DNA from: CAWIVJ01 sp963839525
GTDB taxonomy: Bacteria; Cyanobacteriota; Vampirovibrionia; Gastranaerophilales; Gastranaerophilaceae
DNA length: 64,000 nucleotides
Direction of reading: 5' to 3'
Assembly (NCBI GenBank): GCA_963839525.1
Contig: CAWIVJ010000007.1
Location: 124,001 to 188,000, forward strand
The notes under the pieces were generated by a model. It worked only from the letters and a program-made list of their open reading frames with translations. It was not told the DNA's origin and ran no database searches. Position numbers and translations under genes: made by a program. Below, one piece after another: positions 8,261-16,338 of the stretch. The stretch's first letter is position 1. Each line of letters begins with the position of its first letter.

Positions 8261-8809
8261 GTGGAAATAGACATCTTAAAAACAGTATTATTTTATGGTT
8301 TTGCAGGGGCATCAATTCTTTTTGCCGTTATAAGTGTTTTTTCACTTAGAATTTTGTATTCGCTTTTAGCCGCTATATGTGTATTTTTCTTAACAGCAGG
8401 GATTTATTTTTTGCTTGGTGCAGACTACAATGCAGTTGTACAAATCGCAATTTATGGAATTACTATTCCAATTTTATTTGTTTTAGCGATTATGTTTACA
8501 TCCGATAAAGTAGATAAGAAAACTTATATTACGCTTAAATACAGATTTTTCTTTTCTTTTTTAGGAATCGGTCTTTTATTTTTGTCTTTAGTTTATCTAA
8601 TAGCAACTTCATTAAGCTTAAATTCAAACTCCGCATGGATTTTGCAAAAACAAACTATGTTTATTAATAAATATCAAATGTTTGATGCATTGGCAAAAGG
8701 TTTTTTTGTTAATTATGTATTAGCTTTTGAACTCTTTTCTATATTGTTGTTGATTGTAGTAGTCGGTATTTCGACTTTAAATTTGATAAAGGAGAAAACC
8801 GGTGAATGA
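8261..8809 (+). CDS. nuoJ: NADH-quinone oxidoreductase subunit J
   Basis: Membrane subunit (NdhG/ND6), 182 residues, five predicted helices. The helix containing DYNAVVQIAIYGITIPILFV is the conserved third helix with the flexible pi-bulge region. The start is GTG at 8261 behind GAGGATA. The end overlaps the nuoK start by eight bases. The spacing from nuoI is 33 bases, the largest gap in the operon, and holds only the ribosome binding site. Confidence 0.92.
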   Translation: MEIDILKTVLFYGFAGASILFAVISVFSLRILYSLLAAICVFFLTAGIYFLLGADYNAVVQIAIYGITIPILFVLAIMFTSDKVDKKTYITLKYRFFFSFLGIGLLFLSLVYLIATSLSLNSNSAWILQKQTMFINKYQMFDALAKGFFVNYVLAFELFSILLLIVVVGISTLNLIKEKTGE

Positions 8810-9140
8810 GATTTTAACATTAATATTTGACATAGGGCTTTATCATTATTTATTTTTGGCTTTAATTTTGTTTTTAATAGGATTTTTTGGAGCAATAGTT
8901 GCAAAAAACATGTTAAAAGTCCTTATCTGTATTGAATTTATGTTAACAGCCGTAAATATAAATTTCATTGCTTTTGCAAGTTTCTTTGATAATATAAAAC
9001 TTAACGGATTTATATTTTCGTTGTTTTACATCGCTGTAGGAGCTGTAGAAATTGCAATTGCGCTTGCTATTTTCTATTTAATGTTTAGAGAAAAACAAAG
9101 TGTAAATACAGAAGATTATGTCGGAGGTAAAGAGGAATAA
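8802..9140 (+). CDS. nuoK: NADH-quinone oxidoreductase subunit K
   Basis: Membrane subunit (NdhE/ND4L), 112 residues and three helices. The conserved acidic residues for proton translocation are present in ICIEFMLTAVNINF (helix 2) and AVGAVEIAIALAIFYL (helix 3). The start is GTG at 8802, seven bases after GGAG. The nuoL ATG follows its TAA directly with no spacer, so expression of the two is likely coupled. Confidence 0.93.
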   Translation: MNEILTLIFDIGLYHYLFLALILFLIGFFGAIVAKNMLKVLICIEFMLTAVNINFIAFASFFDNIKLNGFIFSLFYIAVGAVEIAIALAIFYLMFREKQSVNTEDYVGGKEE

Positions 9141-11060
9141 ATGGGCGAATTTTTTACAACCAATATTCATACGGTAATTTTATTTCCTTTGTGGGTTTTC
9201 TTGTTGATTGCTTTAGGAAGATTTTTGAACGTTGTTCAATCCAGAAGAATAATCACATTGATAACTTTGGTTTCGACCTTATACGGACTGGTTTTTTCTA
9301 TCGGAAGCTTTTTGTATTTACTTAAAGTTCCTGATTTTATATATGAAAATTCTTATACATTTCTAAGAACTGAGGATTATGCACTAAATTTTGGGGTTTT
9401 TATTGATAATTTATCCGTAATAATGCTTTTGGTAGTTACGGTTATAAGCTTTGTTGTTCAGCTTTATTCATCAAGTTATATGTGGAAAGATAAAAGTTTT
9501 CCAAGATTTTTTGCTTACCTAAATTTATTTAATTTTTCGATGATTGGACTTGTTTTAAGTTCTAACCTTTTTCAAACATATGTTTTTTGGGAACTTGTAG
9601 GTGTTTCAAGTTATTTGTTAATTGGTTTTTGGTATAAGAAACCTTCTGCTTCAAACGCGGCTAAAAAAGCTTTTCTAATGAATAGAATCGGTGATATCGG
9701 TCTTTTAGCAGGTACTATTACTATTTCTTATTTTATGTTTCAGTATTCAAGTGTAACATCTTTAGCCACAGTTCCTTTTTTGAACATTAATGATATAGCA
9801 AGTTATTTGTATTCTTTTACAAGTGAACCGGTTTTTAATATTATTTGTGTTGCACTGTTATTCGGTTCTTTTGCAAAATCAGCACAATTTCCCCTGCATA
9901 CCTGGTTAGCGGATGCAATGGAAGGTCCTACTCCTGTTAGCGCATTAATCCACTCTGCGACAATGGTTGCAGCAGGTGTCTACTTAATAGCAAGGCTTTA
10001 TCCGATTTATAGCTTAAGTGATGGCATAATGAATTTTATTGCAATTATAGGGCTTTTTACAGCTTTAATTTGTGCTTATTTTGCTATTACCCAAAACGAT
10101 TTAAAAAGAATTTTAGCATATTCAACAAATTCTCAGCTAGGTCTAATGTTTCTGGCATTAGGTACAGGAGCTTATACCGGCGGACTTTTCCACCTTGTTA
10201 CCCATGCTTACTTTAAGTCAATGTTATTCCTTTGTTCAGGAATTGTAATCCATGCTGTACTTAATCAGCAAGATATAAGATTTATGGGCGGTTTGAGAAA
10301 ACATATTCCGCTAACAGCTGTTTGCTACTTAATTGCTTGTTTTTCAATCTCAGGACTTTTATTCAGCGGGTTTTATTCAAAAGAAATGATTTTAAAATCA
10401 ATGCTTGAAAATAATCATTATTTATACACGATAGGGTTTCTTTTGGTTGCTTTAATGACTGCTTTTTACATGTTTCGTTCGTATTTTGTCGTATTTGAAG
10501 GTGATTTTAGAAGCAAAAGTACTCCTGAAAAACCCGGCTTTATTCTTAATCTGTCAATTTTGATTTTAACAATTTTCACTGTTTTATTAGGAACCTTAAC
10601 TCATAGCAATTTTAAGAAATTTATTAATTTTGGAAATGAGATTTCACAGGTTCCAAAAGTTGTTAATCCTTTATTTATTTCAATTAGTATTGCTTTAATA
10701 GGAGCTTTGTTTGCCTTTATTTTTTATAATACAAAAGTTAAACCTATAAAAATACCTTTTTTATATCAGCTTTCTTATAATAAATTTTATATTGATAATT
10801 TTTATGATAACCTTATTTCAAAAAGGCTATATTATGTAATCTCAAAAATTTCTGCCTTTTTTGACAAATACATAGTTGATGGCTTTGTAATTCTTGCAGG
10901 GTTTAATACCAGAGTTTTTTCATGGATATTTTCAAAAATGCAGACAGGAAATTTTCAAAGTTACCTTGCATATTCTATGATATTTTTAGCAATAATATTT
11001 GCTGGTTTAATGTTTGCTTATACTGCAATAATAAATTTGGGTTTAATAAGTGTGAGGTAA
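9141..11060 (+). CDS. nuoL: NADH-quinone oxidoreductase subunit L
   Basis: Antiporter-like proton-pumping subunit (NdhF/ND5), 639 residues. Landmarks are the helix 5 glutamate (TYVFWELVGVSSYLLIGFW), the helix 7-8 region (FPLHTWLADAMEGPTPVSA, IHSATMVAAGVYLIARLYP) and the C-terminal lateral helix, which spans roughly the last 130 residues and ends in a final membrane anchor. Length is normal. It sits between nuoK and nuoM with almost no spacer. Confidence 0.96.
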   Translation: MGEFFTTNIHTVILFPLWVFLLIALGRFLNVVQSRRIITLITLVSTLYGLVFSIGSFLYLLKVPDFIYENSYTFLRTEDYALNFGVFIDNLSVIMLLVVTVISFVVQLYSSSYMWKDKSFPRFFAYLNLFNFSMIGLVLSSNLFQTYVFWELVGVSSYLLIGFWYKKPSASNAAKKAFLMNRIGDIGLLAGTITISYFMFQYSSVTSLATVPFLNINDIASYLYSFTSEPVFNIICVALLFGSFAKSAQFPLHTWLADAMEGPTPVSALIHSATMVAAGVYLIARLYPIYSLSDGIMNFIAIIGLFTALICAYFAITQNDLKRILAYSTNSQLGLMFLALGTGAYTGGLFHLVTHAYFKSMLFLCSGIVIHAVLNQQDIRFMGGLRKHIPLTAVCYLIACFSISGLLFSGFYSKEMILKSMLENNHYLYTIGFLLVALMTAFYMFRSYFVVFEGDFRSKSTPEKPGFILNLSILILTIFTVLLGTLTHSNFKKFINFGNEISQVPKVVNPLFISISIALIGALFAFIFYNTKVKPIKIPFLYQLSYNKFYIDNFYDNLISKRLYYVISKISAFFDKYIVDGFVILAGFNTRVFSWIFSKMQTGNFQSYLAYSMIFLAIIFAGLMFAYTAIINLGLISVR

Positions 11061-11072
11061 GTAGGAGAAAAA

Positions 11073-12599
11073 ATGGAATATTTATCAATCATAGCTTTAA
11101 TATTTTCACCGCTTGTTGTATCTGGTTTATTATTTTCCTATCCTTTTAAAGGAAATGAAGTTATAATAAGACGCTTTTCTAAAGGATTTGCAAGTTTGCA
11201 TTTCTTATATACTCTCTTATTCTTAGTTTTTTTTAATCCCTTAGATAAGGGCATATCATATTATAAAGAAATTACCTTTTGGGGAACAAGCTGGATTGAG
11301 CCTCTTGGATTTAAAATGGCATTCGGTTTGGATGGAATTTCCTTAATAATGGTGATTTTAACATCCTTTATTGTTCTTCTGGCATTGATTGCAAGCAAAA
11401 GCAACATAAGAAAAAATCATAAGTTTTATTATGCAATGATTTTTCTTTTACAAACAGCCATTTTAGGTGTATTTTGTGCCAGAGATATGTTTTTATTTTT
11501 TATGTTTTGGGAATTAGAGCTTATTCCTATGTATTTTTTAATAGGGCAGTGGGGGGATAAAAACGCTAAAGCTTCTGCAATGAAATTTGTTCTTTATACT
11601 TTTTTAGGAAGTTTATTTATGATTCTTGGGATTTTATTTTTATATTTTTATAACTTTGCAACTTATGGAAACATGACTACCGATTTTTCAGCGATATCTG
11701 TAAGTGCTCCTGAATTTCCGATGTTCATGCAAATGCTGATTTCTATTTTGCTTTTCATCGGTTTTGCGGTAAAAATACCTATAGTTCCATTTCATACCTG
11801 GCTTCCAGATGCTCACGTAGATGCTCCGACTCCTGTTAGTATGATTTTAGCTGCAATTCTACTTAAAATGGGAGCATTTGGTATAATTCGTTTTAATATG
11901 CAGCTATTACCCGAGGCGTTCAAATTAATGGCTCCTGTTTTAATGATCTTTGCGCTAATAAACATTATTTACACAGCTTTTGTTGCTTATGCGCAAACCG
12001 ACTTGAAAAAAATTGTTGCCTATTCCAGTATTTCAAATATGGGGATTGTTCTTTTAGGTCTTTGCTGTCTTAATTCGATAGGATTTTCGGGTGCTATATT
12101 TCAAATGTTTGCGCATGGAGTTATCTCCGCAGGTCTATTTATGCTGGTAGGAATAATTTATATACGGACTAAAACCCGTGAAATTATTGATCTTGGAGGG
12201 TTAGGGCATGTTATGCCCAGATTGATGGGTTTTGGCTTGATTTTAGCTATGGCTGCTGTAGGCTTACCTCTTTTAATAGGTTTTGTTGGAGAATTTTTGA
12301 TTTTTGCAGGCAGTTTTAATTCTCCTTTAGACGAATTAAATATTCCTGTAAAAATTTATTCACTTCTTGCAATATTTATTCTTATATTAAGTGCTGCATA
12401 CGTTTTAAGACTTTTGCATAAAACTTTCTTTGCTAATATATTTGAACGATGGAGTAAGGTTAAAGATATTACAAATCATGAATTTATAGTCCTTTTTTCA
12501 ATAGTACTAGTGGTTGGTTTTTTCGGATTTTTTCCAATGGGGATATTAGACATAATTCAGCCTGTCTTAGCTAATATATTGCAGCTGTTGCAGGTTTAG
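11073..12599 (+). CDS. nuoM: NADH-quinone oxidoreductase subunit M
   Basis: Antiporter-like pump (NdhD/ND4), 508 residues and about fourteen helices. Conserved features include FFMFWELELIPMYFLIG (key Glu), VPFHTWLPDAHVDAPTPVSM and LKKIVAYSSISNMGIVLLG. GTAGGAG precedes the ATG at 11073. The only copy of this subunit in the window; cyanobacteria often carry several NdhD types for respiration or CO2 uptake, and nothing here resembles the CO2-uptake accessory genes. Confidence 0.96.
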   Translation: MEYLSIIALIFSPLVVSGLLFSYPFKGNEVIIRRFSKGFASLHFLYTLLFLVFFNPLDKGISYYKEITFWGTSWIEPLGFKMAFGLDGISLIMVILTSFIVLLALIASKSNIRKNHKFYYAMIFLLQTAILGVFCARDMFLFFMFWELELIPMYFLIGQWGDKNAKASAMKFVLYTFLGSLFMILGILFLYFYNFATYGNMTTDFSAISVSAPEFPMFMQMLISILLFIGFAVKIPIVPFHTWLPDAHVDAPTPVSMILAAILLKMGAFGIIRFNMQLLPEAFKLMAPVLMIFALINIIYTAFVAYAQTDLKKIVAYSSISNMGIVLLGLCCLNSIGFSGAIFQMFAHGVISAGLFMLVGIIYIRTKTREIIDLGGLGHVMPRLMGFGLILAMAAVGLPLLIGFVGEFLIFAGSFNSPLDELNIPVKIYSLLAIFILILSAAYVLRLLHKTFFANIFERWSKVKDITNHEFIVLFSIVLVVGFFGFFPMGILDIIQPVLANILQLLQV

Positions 12600-12609
12600 G
12601 AGGAATAAA

Positions 12610-14052
12610 ATGGAATTTTTAAAAAATACAATTGACATAATGCTTCCTGAAATAGGAATTATTGCCTTTATTTTTTTACAAATAATTTTGTCAATTATTT
12701 TAGATGTAAAATTTTATAAACTTTCAAAATGGATAACCGTTTTAGGTTTATTTTTAGCGACCAGTTTCCTAATAGATGTCAAAATAGAACCGATTTATTA
12801 TGGCTTTAAAAATTCTATTATATCTGATAATTATACGTTATTTTTTAAATTTTTAATTCTTTTTTCTTCTACTTTAATAGCATTTTTAACCAAAAGAACG
12901 ATTGCACGCCATAGAGAAAATGCTTTTCAATTTAGTGCTATTTTTTTCACTGTTGTCTTAGGAGGATTAATTCTTGTATCGGCAAATGATTTTTTAACAA
13001 TGTTTATTGCAATGGAAACGTTAGGTTTTGGAATGTTTTTCCTAATAGCCTTTGATAAGGGCTTCAAATCAAAAGAAGCAACTCTAAAGTATTTAATCAT
13101 AAGTGCTGTTGCAAGTGCTGTATTCCTGTTCGGTGTTTCATATTTATACGGAATAACGGGGTCTATAAATTTTTCTACAATTTATGAATATTTTTTACAG
13201 AAAGATTCTACTTTATTATATTCAATGGCTGCAATATTTATCACCTGCGGTGCAGCTTTCAAATTGGGGGTAATTCCTTTTGCAAATTGGATTTTAGACG
13301 TTTATGAAGGTGCAAGTACATCTGTTGTAACTTTTTTATCAATTGTTCCCAAAATAGCAATGTTTGGAATTTTGGCAAGATTATTGGTCTTCCCTTTAAG
13401 TTACAGTTTTGAGTTAACTTTTATTCTTGTATTAATAGCTGTTTTAACGGCTATTTGGGCAAATTGTCTTGCAATCAGGCAAAAAAATATTAAGAGGCTC
13501 TTAGCTTGCAGTTCAAGTGCAAATGCGGCTTATGTATTGTTCGCTGCAAGTCTTGTTTCTGTTTTTAATTTATCCACTGTATTATTTTATCTTTTTGCGT
13601 ATATCTTTATGAATATTGGCGTTTTTGCAGCCATAATTATTCTTGAAAGTTCAGAGTTTTCAAATAAATTATACGAATTTAAGAATTTTGCTTATACAAA
13701 TCCTGTTTTCACGCTTTGTTTTGCTATATGTGTTTTAGGACTTGCAGGATTCCCTATTACAGCAGGTTTTATTTCAAAAATTTATCTTTTTTCAGCGATT
13801 GTACGTTCAGGACTGATATTTTTACCATTTTTAATAATCATGATGATTACAATAGCAATTTCTGTGTATTATTATGTGACAGTTGTAAAAATTATGTTTG
13901 AGAAATCAGATAATGTAGAAAAAGGAATAATTCCGCATAAAACAAGTTCACCAATAATTGTTCTTTATTTTTGTGCTGCAATAACAGTAATATTGGGAAT
14001 ATTTCCTGCTAAAATAATTGAGTTATGTCAATTAATGGCATACAATGTATAA
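12610..14052 (+). CDS. nuoN: NADH-quinone oxidoreductase subunit N
   Basis: Third antiporter-like pump (NdhB/ND2), 480 residues. It shows FLTMFIAMETLGFGMFFLIA (conserved Glu), FKLGVIPFANWILDVYEGAS and the Lys in QKNIKRLLACSSSANAAYV. An AGGAGG site precedes the ATG. It is the last gene of the complex I operon and stops one base before the convergent small exported-protein gene; no strong terminator separates the two, so their transcripts probably overlap. nuoE, nuoF and nuoG do not occur in or next to the operon. Confidence 0.95.
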   Translation: MEFLKNTIDIMLPEIGIIAFIFLQIILSIILDVKFYKLSKWITVLGLFLATSFLIDVKIEPIYYGFKNSIISDNYTLFFKFLILFSSTLIAFLTKRTIARHRENAFQFSAIFFTVVLGGLILVSANDFLTMFIAMETLGFGMFFLIAFDKGFKSKEATLKYLIISAVASAVFLFGVSYLYGITGSINFSTIYEYFLQKDSTLLYSMAAIFITCGAAFKLGVIPFANWILDVYEGASTSVVTFLSIVPKIAMFGILARLLVFPLSYSFELTFILVLIAVLTAIWANCLAIRQKNIKRLLACSSSANAAYVLFAASLVSVFNLSTVLFYLFAYIFMNIGVFAAIIILESSEFSNKLYEFKNFAYTNPVFTLCFAICVLGLAGFPITAGFISKIYLFSAIVRSGLIFLPFLIIMMITIAISVYYYVTVVKIMFEKSDNVEKGIIPHKTSSPIIVLYFCAAITVILGIFPAKIIELCQLMAYNV

Positions 14053-14053
14053 A

Positions 14054-14377
14054 TTATAACTCATCATATCGATTTGTGTATTCAATATCATTTTTTCCAA
14101 ACTTGCCGTCATCAAGACCACAGTCAAGATAAATAAAAACTTTACGCAAAAAATTAACTTTTTTATTCGCTTTATACCAATCAGGATCTTTGCTTTTATA
14201 TTTAGGTCTGTTACCATTAATTTGCGCATGGTTTAAATCAATCAATCTTGTCATTTCATCTGAATATCCATGGTTGCGAATATATTCTTTCGATAAACTT
14301 TCTTCAGGAGTAATAACAGCAAGACCCGGTAAATGAGCTGAAAACATTATAATTAATATAACAAGAATTTTTTTCAT
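14054..14377 (-). CDS. small exported protein of unknown function
   Basis: A 107-residue protein with a signal peptide (MKKILVILIIMFSAHLPG, cleavage near LA-VITPEE). I chose the ATG at 14377 because AGAGG lies just upstream; longer in-frame starts would bury the signal peptide. The mature part is charged and contains DLNHAQINGNRPKYKSKDPDW and an acidic tail. No known domain recognised. It converges on nuoN with a one-base gap. Confidence 0.6.
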   Translation of the reverse strand: MKKILVILIIMFSAHLPGLAVITPEESLSKEYIRNHGYSDEMTRLIDLNHAQINGNRPKYKSKDPDWYKANKKVNFLRKVFIYLDCGLDDGKFGKNDIEYTNRYDEL

Positions 14378-14454
14378 ACATACCTCTGGAGCCATAATAC
14401 ACTGTTTTTTAATGATAATCAATTATATTATATATTCTTAACAATTTATATAAA

Positions 14455-15510
14455 CTATACAAACGATTTTTTTATAATTTCATCAAGTTTTTGAATAATT
14501 TCGTCTTCCGGAACTTTAGCAATAATTTCACCTTTTTTAAAAATATATCCTTCTTTAATAGCTCCTGCAATGCCAAAATCAGCATGTTTTGCTTCTCCAG
14601 GACCATTTACGGGGCATCCCATTACAGCAATTGTAACAGGTTTATCTAAATTCTTAAACTTTTCTTCAACTTTTTTTGCCAAATTTATCAAATCAATTTG
14701 GCATCTGCCGCAAGTAGGACAAGAAATAAAATTAACCCCTTTCTGACGTAAACCTAATGACTTAAGGATTTCAAATCCCGCATAAACTTCTTCTACAGGA
14801 TTTTCGGTTAATGAAACTCTAATTGTATCACCAATTCCTTGAGATAGAAGGCTTCCTAATCCTACAGAAGATTTTATAAGTCCTGATTTCAAAGTCCCGG
14901 CTTCAGTAATACCTAGATGCAAAGGATATTCATTTTTTTCAGCTATTAGTTTATAAGCCTCGATAGTTGTTAAAACATCAGAAGATTTCAATGAAACTTT
15001 AATAAGGCTGAAATCTAAATCCTCCAAAATTCTAATATGCTTCATCGCACTTTTTACCATTTTTTGGGGTAAAGGTATATTTTCATTTTCAAACTCTTTT
15101 TCTAAAGAACCGGAATTAATTCCTATTCTTATGGGAATTTTTTGTTGTTTAGCAAGAGACACAACCTTCTTAATATTTTCAATATTGCCAATATTACCGG
15201 GGTTTAAGCGAAGAGCATTTATGCCGTTATTTATACAATCAATTGCCAAACGATAATCAAAATGAATATCTGCAATTAAGGGAACTTTTGAGTGCTTTAC
15301 TAATTCTTTTATCGCTCTTGATGCATCTTTATTTAGAACAGCGAGTCTTACAAGTTCACAGCCAGCATCAGTTAATTGATTTATTTGCTCTAAGGTACTT
15401 TTAATGTCCCGTGTATCTGTATTGCACATTGATTGTACAGAAATTGGTGCATCTCCGCCGATTTTTACATCCCCGATTGATATTTGTTTCGATTTTCTTC
15501 TATTTATCAT
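14455..15510 (-). CDS. ispG: 4-hydroxy-3-methylbut-2-enyl diphosphate synthase
   Basis: Penultimate enzyme of the MEP isoprenoid pathway; it reduces MEcPP to HMBPP with a [4Fe-4S] cluster and an external reductant (flavodoxin or ferredoxin). The N-terminal TIM barrel is recognisable (PISVQSMCNTDTRD, ALRLNPGNIGN). The iron-sulfur domain shows FISCPTCGRCQIDL and GCPVNGPGEAKHADFGIAGA, giving the three cluster cysteines and catalytic Glu. The 351-residue length matches the compact form without the plant-type insert. It is divergent from the phosphoesterase gene, with a 34-base AT-rich gap that must hold both promoters. Confidence 0.96.
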   Translation of the reverse strand: MINRRKSKQISIGDVKIGGDAPISVQSMCNTDTRDIKSTLEQINQLTDAGCELVRLAVLNKDASRAIKELVKHSKVPLIADIHFDYRLAIDCINNGINALRLNPGNIGNIENIKKVVSLAKQQKIPIRIGINSGSLEKEFENENIPLPQKMVKSAMKHIRILEDLDFSLIKVSLKSSDVLTTIEAYKLIAEKNEYPLHLGITEAGTLKSGLIKSSVGLGSLLSQGIGDTIRVSLTENPVEEVYAGFEILKSLGLRQKGVNFISCPTCGRCQIDLINLAKKVEEKFKNLDKPVTIAVMGCPVNGPGEAKHADFGIAGAIKEGYIFKKGEIIAKVPEDEIIQKLDEIIKKSFV

Positions 15511-15544
15511 ATAATAATTATATCATAAATGAGGTAATTATTAT

Positions 15545-16285
15545 ATGAAAATTGCAGTTATTTCAGATATTCACGGTAATATGCAGGCTCTTGAAATGGT
15601 TTTGAAAGACATTGAAAAAGAAAATTGTGAAACGATTTTCTGTCTTGGAGATTTAGCAATGGCAGGCCCTGAACCGATTAAAGCAATTCAAGAAATTAAA
15701 AAACTTTATGATGCAGGTAAAGTAGAGCTTATTCAAGGCAATACTGATGAAATGATTGGAAACTATGAAAAATTCGGTGAACTTGTAAAAGAAAAATTCC
15801 CCATAATGGGTAATGCGCTTGAAAATGATGTAAAAATTATTCCAGAGAGCTTAAAATTTTTTTTAAGCGATTTACCAAAACAAAAAGAACTTGAAATTGA
15901 AGGGATAAAAATTCTTTTAGTACACGGTTCTCCACGCAGAAATGACGAGAATATTTCCCCGGATCTGCCGATTGAAAAAGTTGAAGAAATGATTGACGGA
16001 ACTGATGCAGATATAATTTTCTGCGGTCATACACACATTCCCTGCGGTTATCAAACGACTAAAAAACAAACAATCGTCAATGACGGAAGTGTCGGGCGTC
16101 CTTTTACAACAAATCCGCAAGCTTGTTATGTTGTAGTGAATTTTTTTAATGGAAAATTTGAGGTAATGCATAAGTTCCTTGACTATGACAAGCGAAAAGC
16201 AAGTGAAATACTTGCTAAAAGAGTATTTCAAGACGCTGATAAATTAGCTAAAATCCTTATCCATCCTGAGTTTAGGCATATATAA
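15545..16285 (+). CDS. YfcE/MJ0936-type metallophosphoesterase
   Basis: Calcineurin-like phosphoesterase of 246 residues. All five metal motifs are visible: ISDIHGN, LGDLAMAGP, IQGNTDE, LLVHGSPR and CGHTHIP, followed by VNDGSVGRP. Proteins of this type hydrolyse phosphodiesters or nucleotides; the substrate cannot be told from sequence. The C-terminal 45 residues (KVFDYDKRK-like, then AKRVFQDADKLAKI) form an extra helical tail. Start is ATG at 15545 behind GAGGTAA. It stands alone, ahead of a separately promoted gene. Confidence 0.88.
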   Translation: MKIAVISDIHGNMQALEMVLKDIEKENCETIFCLGDLAMAGPEPIKAIQEIKKLYDAGKVELIQGNTDEMIGNYEKFGELVKEKFPIMGNALENDVKIIPESLKFFLSDLPKQKELEIEGIKILLVHGSPRRNDENISPDLPIEKVEEMIDGTDADIIFCGHTHIPCGYQTTKKQTIVNDGSVGRPFTTNPQACYVVVNFFNGKFEVMHKFLDYDKRKASEILAKRVFQDADKLAKILIHPEFRHI

Positions 16286-16301
16286 AAATAGCGTAACATG
16301 T

Positions 16302-16330
16302 TTGTTTTTTTTAGTTAAAAGATCTATAAT
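16302..16330 (+). promoter_or_regulatory. sigma-70-type promoter, probably leaderless
   Basis: TTGTTT at 16302-16307 and TATAAT at 16325-16330 are separated by 17 bases. The ATG of the methyltransferase gene is at 16339, only eight bases after the -10 box, where transcription would begin. No Shine-Dalgarno sequence fits in between. Confidence 0.65.
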
Positions 16331-16338
16331 AAAACGAT

